The notes beneath the pieces were generated by a model. That model was not told where the DNA came from. It saw only the letters and a list, made by a program, of their open reading frames with translations, and did not search any database. Shown here piece by piece: positions 56,153-64,000 of a DNA stretch of 64,000 bases. Source of the DNA: Ailanthus altissimus. Its lineage: Eukaryota > Streptophyta > Magnoliopsida > Sapindales > Simaroubaceae. Every line of letters begins with the position of its first letter. Position 1 is the stretch's first letter. The position numbers and the translations under genes are program-made. Where the stretch lies: positions 28,800,501 through 28,864,500 of the forward strand of contig OX327690.1 of assembly GCA_946807835.1 (NCBI GenBank). Direction: 5' to 3'.

Positions 56153-57740
56153 AGGAATCTGAGAGGAAGAAAGCGAAATGGGGCATGGTGGTGGGGTTCT
56201 GACAATTAAGAGAAGCAGGAGGCTAGAGCTAGAATTGACGACGATGATCGTTAAAAGTTTTAGCAGTCTATAATGACCAAACCTCGGAGTCAAAGGCACA
56301 CAATTTGGAAATCTTCAAGTCAATCTTTTGGTTCCATCTTTGACAGCTTCGCTAAGCTAAAGTCTCGGTGATAGCTTGCTAAAAGACGTGGCCCTGTTAA
56401 CATTGATACTTGTTGATCACCAAAGATGTTTAGGTTTGTTATAATTGAACGACTAGTGTTATATTTATATAGGAGTATCTCTGTGACATTAATAGATCGT
56501 CATTATTTATTAGGTAATTATTAATTTTTTTAACTTTTATTAATGTAATAATTATACAATATTAGTTACGAATAAACACACTAAATGCTACATGAATTAA
56601 GATATAAAATTTATATTTTAACTATAAAAAAATATAATTATAATAATTAAAATGATACATTTTAAAATATTTCAAAATATTCATTTTCAAGCCAAAAAGA
56701 AATAAATTATCAAATATATATATATTTATAAAATGTCTTTTAGATGTGCTATCAATGGTATTTGCTACCATGCATACCACAAATCAAATTTCATGTTAAA
56801 TATTTCAAGTTTTGTGTTAAATATTTTTAAAAATCAATGTTCAAAACACGTTTTAATTTTTATGTTGCAAACTTAAAATTTTAGTGTAGGAAAATTTAAA
56901 ATTTAAAATTTAAATTTTGTCCGTAATTATTGAAAATTTATAACATAATCAAGCACAAAAACAAACAAATATAGTACATTTTCATTTTCACTTGCATGAG
57001 AGGAAGGATGGAATGGGCCTTATGAGAAAGAATAAGAGTTAAAATCTCAATAATTTGGACATATATAATAAGTTAATTTGTGGGTCTTGCAGAAAAAAAA
57101 ATTGTTATTTATTTCTATTTTATGAATAATATTATTCACATAACAATGAACTGAAACTGGGCCTTAACGCGTCGTTGAATGAGGAGTAAGGGCTCTTATC
57201 TGGGCTTTGACTCGAGATCATAACTAAGATCTCATGTTGGGGACAATTAGAAAACAGCTTAGATGTCATTTAGTATCAACTTTTAGGAAAAGAAGTGGGC
57301 TGATTTGGCCCAAATATGACTCTAGACTGATTTTGTATAGATGGTCCAACACTGATGCTTGTTTTTTTTGAACCCAAGACTGATGCTTGTTAGCTTGTAG
57401 GGTTTTATTTATTATTTAAATGGATTGCATCTTTTTAATTCCATTCTTATTCATATTAAACACAAGTTCAGTCTTAATTGAATAATTGTTTTTTATTATT
57501 TTGGAAGACAGTATATTTGTTGTAAGATAGGAATCAAACAAAATTAAGAGAAAATTGACTAAAGTAATTTGGTTGATTTATAAATACTCCAAATAAAATT
57601 TAAGTGAAAAGATGAATAACATTACACTAAATTTTGTATGAAAGAAATGATAAGAAAAATATAATTCTACTATAAAATCAAAATGGTTTATACTGAAAAT
57701 ATAAATAATTACTATAAAATTAGAATTATTTATTTTTATA
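56153..57740. other. Intergenic between VQ gene and CUL4
   Basis: Promoter DNA of the VQ gene at the left, then AT-rich sequence. No gene or clear element before the MITE at 57741. Confidence 0.5.
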
Positions 57741-57910
57741 AATAATGCTACACATTTTAAATTTATATTTTAAATTGTATCATAAATAATAATGTATTAA
57801 ATAATTATTAAATATAATAAATAATTTTAAAATTTATACTATTTTACTATCTAATAATTATTTTATATATCATTATTTAGAATCTAACTTAAATGTAAAA
57901 CGTTACTCTT
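57741..57910. repeat. MITE with long terminal inverted repeats
   Basis: The left end AATAATGCTACACATTTTAA and the reverse complement of the right end (AAGAGTAACGTTTTACATTT) pair imperfectly. The two halves continue to mirror each other through TAATAATTATTTAA-like text, so the 170 bp can fold back along most of its length. It resembles the split MITE at 44317-52631 and lies about 480 bases upstream of the CUL4 start. Confidence 0.62.
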
Positions 57911-58195
57911 ATTTTTATTTTATTTTATGTGATTAAAAATTTAAAAAATATATAATTTTTATGTCTAAAAAGTAAAGAAAAGTTCTGCAGTTACCCTAAT
58001 TTTAGAAACTTTAAAAACAAAATTATAAAAATTCCAGAAGGAAAAAATAATTAAAAAACCAGTCTAGTCTCTCTCTTTCTTACTGTGTGTCGCGAACAGG
58101 AGGATATCTAAATAGTTCTCAAATCTTCATATTTCATATTTCATTTTTCTCATTTCCATTTCTTGGTTTCAGTAATACTCCAATACGAACAAACA

Positions 58196-58204
58196 ATGCA
58201 CTAA
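58196..58204 (+). promoter_or_regulatory. Minimal upstream ORF in the CUL4 leader
   Basis: ATG CAC TAA ends 15 bases before the CUL4 ATG. If the leader is not spliced out here, ribosomes would meet a two-codon ORF just before the main start. Confidence 0.5.
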
Positions 58205-58219
58205 TCGGACGAGTATTTG

Positions 58220-61200
58220 ATGTCTCTCCCCAACAAACGCACATTCAGCAACGCCACCAGCAACAGCAACAGCACCACCGTCAATTACTCACCACCGATG
58301 AAGAAGGCCAAGTCCCAGGCCGTGGCCTGCTCTGTAGACCCCACCAAGAACGGCCTCCACCGCCATCCCGACGACAACGACGTCGTTTTCGATCCCTCTT
58401 CTATGTCCCTCGATGAGGATCTCAAGCCCGACGAACCACCCCGCGCCCCCGCCGCCGCCAATTTGGCCCGTAAGAAAGCCCAGCCCCCTCAGCCCGCCAA
58501 GAAACTAGTCATCAAGCTTAATAAAGGTACAGCCTTGGGTGGTTACTTTGCTGCTGTCTCTTTTATTCGAGAATTGTGTGATGCGGCGTCGGCGTCGTTT
58601 TGGGGATTTGTTGGGATTTTGTGAATCGAGGGTTTTGCTTATCGAGTGTTGGAGAAGCTTAAAAATTGGATTCTTTTGTGGAATTTGGTGCTGAAAATTT
58701 ATCATAATTACTTCAATTTCAGCTGTGGATATAATTTCAAGCGGGTGATTGACAATTTGGATACCTTAATTTCTTGTTGCTAGGAAAATTTTAATTTTGG
58801 GCTGTCAGCTGATTCTAATTGGTTCCATTTTCTTTATTATACCAGGAGCTCATCTAGGGTTTTATTGTGAATCAATCTTGTCATTTGTTAGAAGTGCTCG
58901 TGTTAGTTAGGTTTTCTGTGTGTTCTGGTAAATTGATCTAATTTATCAATTATTTGTAATCTATTCCATCTGTTTTGAAGTTTCTATTTGATGTTGCATA
59001 GCTCAATGTTTATTGCACAATCGAAAAAGCCTTGTCAAAGCAGAGTATTTGCTAGAGTAGTGAAGTTTGAAATCTTGAAGAACTTTCCACTTATGATGTC
59101 TTATGAACAATGTGCTTAATTTATGTAATTTGTAATTCTGAGTTTTTATTTCTGTGAAGCTAAACCAACATTGCCTTCAAACTTTGAGGAGCATACATGG
59201 GAAAAACTGAAGTCAGCTATAAAAGCTATATTTTTAAAGCAACCGACTTCATGCGATTTGGAAAAGCTATATCAGGTAGAAATAAATTAACTTTCTTTCT
59301 TTTGTTTTAATAATGTGACTCTTCTTAATGTAAATGTTTGTCATGCATGAGATTTTCTCAATAGAAAAATTATGTTATCCTTAGGCTGTCAATGATCTTT
59401 GCCTGCACAAGATGGGGGGAAACCTTTATCAGCGTATTGAAAAGGAGTGTGAAGCACATATATCTGCGGCAATACAATCGTTAGTTGGGCAAAGCCCGGA
59501 TTTGGTGGTTTTCTTGTCACTTGTTGAGAGATGCTGGCAGGATCTTTGTGATCAGATGTTGATGATTCGTGGTATAGCCTTATATCTAGATAGAACATAT
59601 GTGAAGCAAACACCAAATGTGCGTTCGTTGTGGGACATGGGCTTGCAGCTTTTCCGGAAATATCTTTCTGCATATTCAGAAGTCGAGCACAAAATTGTCA
59701 CCGGTCTTTTAAGGATGATTGAGAGCGAAAGGTAATTCTAGGAAAGTTAAATATAAGCATAGGTGTACACTGTTGGATTTTCTAGATCGTTAGTAATGAA
59801 GTCAAATATGTCCTTTCTAATTCTTAAAATTTTCCCTCCTTCTCTATCTACATTTATGAGATTGAATTCCTTTCATTTACCTTGAGTTGTCTGTGGCACG
59901 AATTTTATGAATGAACATTGTTTAGGGGCTGGGATTGATTTGATATGCTCTGGAATTCATAATGTTTTTCTTTTTGTGGGGTGTTGGGGCTGCGGTGTCT
60001 TTTAGATTAGGTGAAGCCGTTGATAGGACTCTTCTTAATCATCTGTTGAAGATGTTCACTGCTCTGGGAATTTACTCAGATAGCTTTGAGAAACCATTTC
60101 TTGATTGCACATCCGAATTTTATGCTGCTGAAGGTATGAAATATATGCAGCAATCAGATGTTCCAGATTACTTGAAGCATGTGGAGGTACTGTCTATTCC
60201 TCCATCCCCATGATAAGTGAATGTTTCTGCCGTATTTTTGTCACTTTTTATTGCATTTTAAGTTGCTAGAGATTTTTTTTTTTTTAACTTTTCTCTTACT
60301 TAGGAACTTTTGACTTATGATCACCAGACATTTATTGAAATATTTAAGATTTGTGGTTGAATCATTCACACAGATAAGGTTGCATGAAGAACATGAAAGA
60401 TGTTTACTTTACCTTGATGCAAGTACAAGAAAGCCACTTATAGCAACTGCAGAGAGGCAACTTCTTGAACGGCATATATCTGCAATTCTTGATAAGGTAT
60501 GGAGTTAATTCTTCTAATTCATTCCTTGCCCCTCTTATGTATATGCTTGAATTGCTTTTGAGTAGTTATGGTTTCTTTTATCTGTTCAGGGGTTCACAAC
60601 GCTGACGGATGGGTATCGTACTGAGGACCTTAAGAGGATGTATTCTCTGTTTTTGAGGGTTAACGCCCTTGAATCATTAAGGCAGGCCCTTGCCATGTAC
60701 ATTCGTAGAACTGGGCATGGCATTGTTATGGATGAAGAGAAAGATAAAGATATGGTTTCCTCTCTTTTGGAGTTTAAGGCTTCGCTTGATACAATCTGGG
60801 AACAAAGCTTCTCGAAGAATGAAGCATTTTGCAATACTATAAAGGATGCATTTGAGTACCTAATTAATCTGCGTCAGGTCAGCAAATCCTACTAAGTTTT
60901 CTTTTTCCTGCCTCCATTGCAATGTTATAATTAAACATTTACATAAATTCAATGCACATTTATTTAGTAGATAAATGCTGGATTTTCATGGTAGGAAAAC
61001 AATATTCATCATGCAGAAAGTATGAGAGTAGCATTTAAAGAGACCAAGTGACAGTTATGATTATTGTTACTTTGATATGGCAATATGTTACCAATAGTAG
61101 TACCAGATCTCAGCTAGGAGTTTATGTTGTATCAATCCTGCATCACCACTTATTTAAAATTCCAATTTGTGATTAAGGGTTTCATGTTTTCCTTTATTAA

Positions 61201-64000
61201 ATAGAACCGACCTGCTGAACTGATTGCAAAGTTTCTGGATGAGAAGCTTCGTGCTGGAAATAAGGGTACATCTGAAGAGGAATTGGAGGGTACACTTGAT
61301 AAAGTTTTGGTTTTGTTCAGGTTTATTCAGGTAACTATGTGTCCTTGACCAAATAACTGAATGGACTGCCACATTAGATAATAGTTTGTCTTCCCATTTC
61401 TGCCAGTATATTCATTCTCTGTTCATGTTGTCATCATAATTACTAAGCGTGTGTATGACCTTTTTCTTTTAATAAAAAATCTAGGGTAAGGATGTGTTTG
61501 AAGCATTCTATAAAAAGGATCTTGCAAAACGGTTACTGTTGGGAAAAAGTGCGTCTATTGATGCTGAGAAATCTATGATTTCCAAGGTTAGTGACAGGAA
61601 TTCATTTTTCCTTCTTTAGAATTGATGTTGCTGCTAAATGCTTATCCAGTTGTCATGTTAACAAACATCTATCTCTAATGCAGCTAAAGACTGAATGTGG
61701 TAGCCAGTTTACCAACAAACTTGAAGGGATGTTCAAGGTGTGCATGTTTTCTTCTTAAATTCTGGTTCAGTGTATCATTTATCAACATTGCAGTTGAAGC
61801 TTTGATACTCAAATTGTGTGATCACTTAGCTGATTGCTTATCCTTTTTCACAATAAGAAACTTATTACATAAGTAAAACATTGAAGCCTTTTCCACGAGT
61901 TGCGAAGTTTCTTCCAGTTCCTGCATGCTTCATTTTCTTGGAAGTGCTAGATATGCTCATATTGATGTGAAGTTCAAATTTAGTAGAACTGCTGTGCAAT
62001 GAGAACTAACAACCTCAGTTCGCTTTCTTGCCTTATGTATGTGCTCATCTGATGTCTCAAACCCGACCTTGTGGTCAAGCACCGGCTTGACAGAAGGGAG
62101 CTCTCATACTTAGTTGGAAAGCAAGATTTGATACTAATACTAACCTCTTTATCTTGCAGTCTCACACGTGATCTGTTGATGTAGCATTCATTCTCTGACT
62201 ACTAATTGAATTCTTATGGTGACTTTGTATTCATAATTCTCATCAGCGCCTTCTGCAATTTCTTTTGTTTAAAATTCACAGGATGTTGAATTATCAAAGG
62301 AGATTAATGAGTCTTTCAAACAATCATCTCAGGCAAGGACGAAACTCCCATCAGGGATTGAGATGAGCGTCCATGTCTTGACAACAGGGTAGGTTGAGGT
62401 CCTAAAACCATATTTTAGGAACATAGTTATAATATATCACTCAATGTTCCGGAGTAATTTTATATGTTGTTGGCTGGCTGGCATGCAGGTACTGGCCCAC
62501 ATATCCTCCCATGGATGTTAGGCTTCCTCATGAACTGAATGTTTATCAGGTTTGGTATAAGCTGAAGATGGTCATTATTTATAGTGTGGGGACTATGCTA
62601 TGTATGTTGGTATGACACATGTCTCTGATTTTGCTACAGGACATCTTTAAGGAGTTCTACTTAAGCAAGTACAGTGGAAGGCGCTTAATGTGGCAAAATT
62701 CATTAGGTCACTGTGTGTTAAAAGCCGAGTTCCCAAAAGGTAAAAAGGAGCTGGCAGTTTCCCTATTTCAGGTTGGTTTCATACCTTGACGGTGCATTTC
62801 TTTTTCTTATGCTCTCCATTCCAATGTTTAATTAATGCCACCAGCAACCGCAAATCCTAATATTAATGTGCTCTTGCTTTTTTCTTTTTGGCTCTCCAGA
62901 CAGTTGTTTTGATGCTCTTTAATGATGCCCAAAAGCTTAGCTTTCAAGATATTAAGGATGCCACTTGCATTGAAGATAAGGAACTGAGGAGGACCCTACA
63001 GTCACTTGCATGCGGTAAAGTACGGGTCCTGCAAAAGGTGGGTGCTTGTTGATGGAGTTGTGTGATTAGTTTCTTGGTCTGATAAAATTTTTGGTTTTCA
63101 TTCTTTTTCTTTTTAATCTTCTCATTTATATTTTACAGGTGCCGAAAGGGAGGGATGTGGAGGATGATGATTCATTTGTGTTCAATGAAGTATTTACTGC
63201 TCCCCTTTATCGGATTAAGGTATGCATGAATGTTATTTTAGCAACTACAATGATGTCATGTTATCAGCTTGCATTGGCGTAACAAGAACCAAGTAATTTT
63301 GCATAAAGCAATTATTTTCCTGTTGGCTATTAACTTTTGTAAGAACTGAAATTCAATAGGATCATGATGCAGCGACATTGTGATGCACCTTTAAACTAAA
63401 CTCTTTGACTTCCATTAACATGTTACTTGACCCCATATTTTCTTTGGTTGCAGGTAAATGCAATCCAGATGAAGGAAACGGTGGAGGAGAATACTAGCAC
63501 CACTGAAAGAGTATTTCAGGACCGTCAATATCAGGTTCATATATGCTTTTACTTCATCTTGATAACCTGCGTTTAAATAACATCCCATATGTTTAACGGA
63601 ACTGTGAGCTCACCAGGTGACTTATTTATCTACTATTGGATATGTTTCAGGTTGATGCTGCAATTGTTCGGATAATGAAGACTAGGAAAGTGCTGAGTCA
63701 CACACTTCTAATAACTGAACTCTTCCAACAGGTAAACCTATGTTCCATTTTAAGTTTTGTTTTCTGTGTAGTTTAGATCTCTGTATGTGCCCGAGGCCTT
63801 CACCACTGTCCAATTGGGTTAATCCGAATACCCATCTTCATCTCTTCTCGCCTGGGAAATATTTGATTAAAAATACCCTTATGGTGTATGGATGAAATAT
63901 GAGATGTGAAAAATTTGTATATGTTTTGTTGGGACAGCTGAAATTCCCGATAAAGCCAGCTGATCTGAAGAAAAGGATTGAGAGCCTCATTGACAGGGAG
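58220..64000 (+). CDS. CUL4: CULLIN4, scaffold of CRL4 ubiquitin ligases (3' end beyond window)
   Basis: Binds DDB1-DCAF substrate receptors at its N-terminus and RBX1 at its C-terminus; in plants CRL4 complexes act with COP1/DET1 in light signalling, DNA repair and chromatin control, mainly in the nucleus. Seventeen exons are visible: 58220-58526, 59160-59275, 59385-59731, 60006-60186, 60374-60496, 60590-60877, 61205-61330, 61485-61586, 61684-61737, 62282-62388, 62489-62549, 62640-62771, 62900-63037, 63139-63219, 63454-63534, 63651-63731 and 63938-64000. These give 796 codons; Arabidopsis CUL4 is about 792, so only some 15 residues plus the stop are missing. The N-terminal extension is Pro/Ala/Lys-rich ([20 protein letters not shown]). 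The cullin repeats include [10 protein letters not shown] and [17 protein letters not shown]. The cullin homology domain has [17 protein letters not shown] and [13 protein letters not shown]. The Nedd8 segment [15 protein letters not shown] puts the acceptor at K758. All phases agree. Confidence 0.96.

Overview
This window is eukaryotic nuclear DNA from a flowering plant, almost certainly a eudicot and possibly a woody rosid such as Citrus (the genus is inferred from protein resemblance, not demonstrated). Its plant character shows in many short GT-AG introns, very AT-rich intergenic DNA, plant-only gene families (gibberellin 2-oxidase, VQ-motif protein, plant-type GH17 glucanase) and nested LTR retrotransposons. 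I see no rRNA gene, intact tRNA gene, CRISPR array or bacterial-style operon.

Layout. 1-6.4 kb is intergenic and holds a MITE and a solo-LTR-like relic with a GC-rich core. 6.6-8.1 kb (+) is a three-exon gibberellin 2-oxidase. 9.7-10.6 kb (-) is a 5'-truncated LINE with a 19-bp target-site duplication. 11-22.5 kb is gene-poor; it carries MITE and satellite-like repeats, microsatellites and a broken copy of the plastid glucose-6-phosphate/phosphate translocator first exon (19.6-20.1 kb). 22.6-27.5 kb (+) is an 11-exon katanin p60-like AAA ATPase (CCP1/KATNAL2 type). It lies tail to tail with a five-exon calcyclin-binding-protein-like gene (28.4-30.2 kb, -). 31.4-33.5 kb (-) is a four-exon coiled-coil gene that carries an in-frame stop. 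37.6-39.2 kb (-) is a secreted, probably GPI-anchored GH17 beta-1,3-glucanase. 44.3-52.6 kb is a nest of mobile elements: a MITE split by a decayed Ty1/copia element, which is itself interrupted by two related LTR-like insertions of about 2.4 and 2.1 kb. A foldback element follows at 52.8-53.7 kb. 55.7-56.1 kb (-) is an intronless VQ-motif protein. 58.2 kb to the end (+) is CULLIN4, 17 exons seen, cut by the window edge just before its final codons.

The host genes are unrelated single-copy plant genes acting separately: hormone catabolism, microtubule or cilia-related ATPase, ubiquitin-linked adaptor, cell-wall/callose hydrolysis, WRKY co-factor, and CRL4 ubiquitin ligase scaffold. No previously undescribed multi-gene system is evident. 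The most rewarding observations are the layered transposon nest with frame-preserving junctions, the truncated LINE with its target duplication, the translocator pseudogene, and the nonsense codon in the coiled-coil gene.
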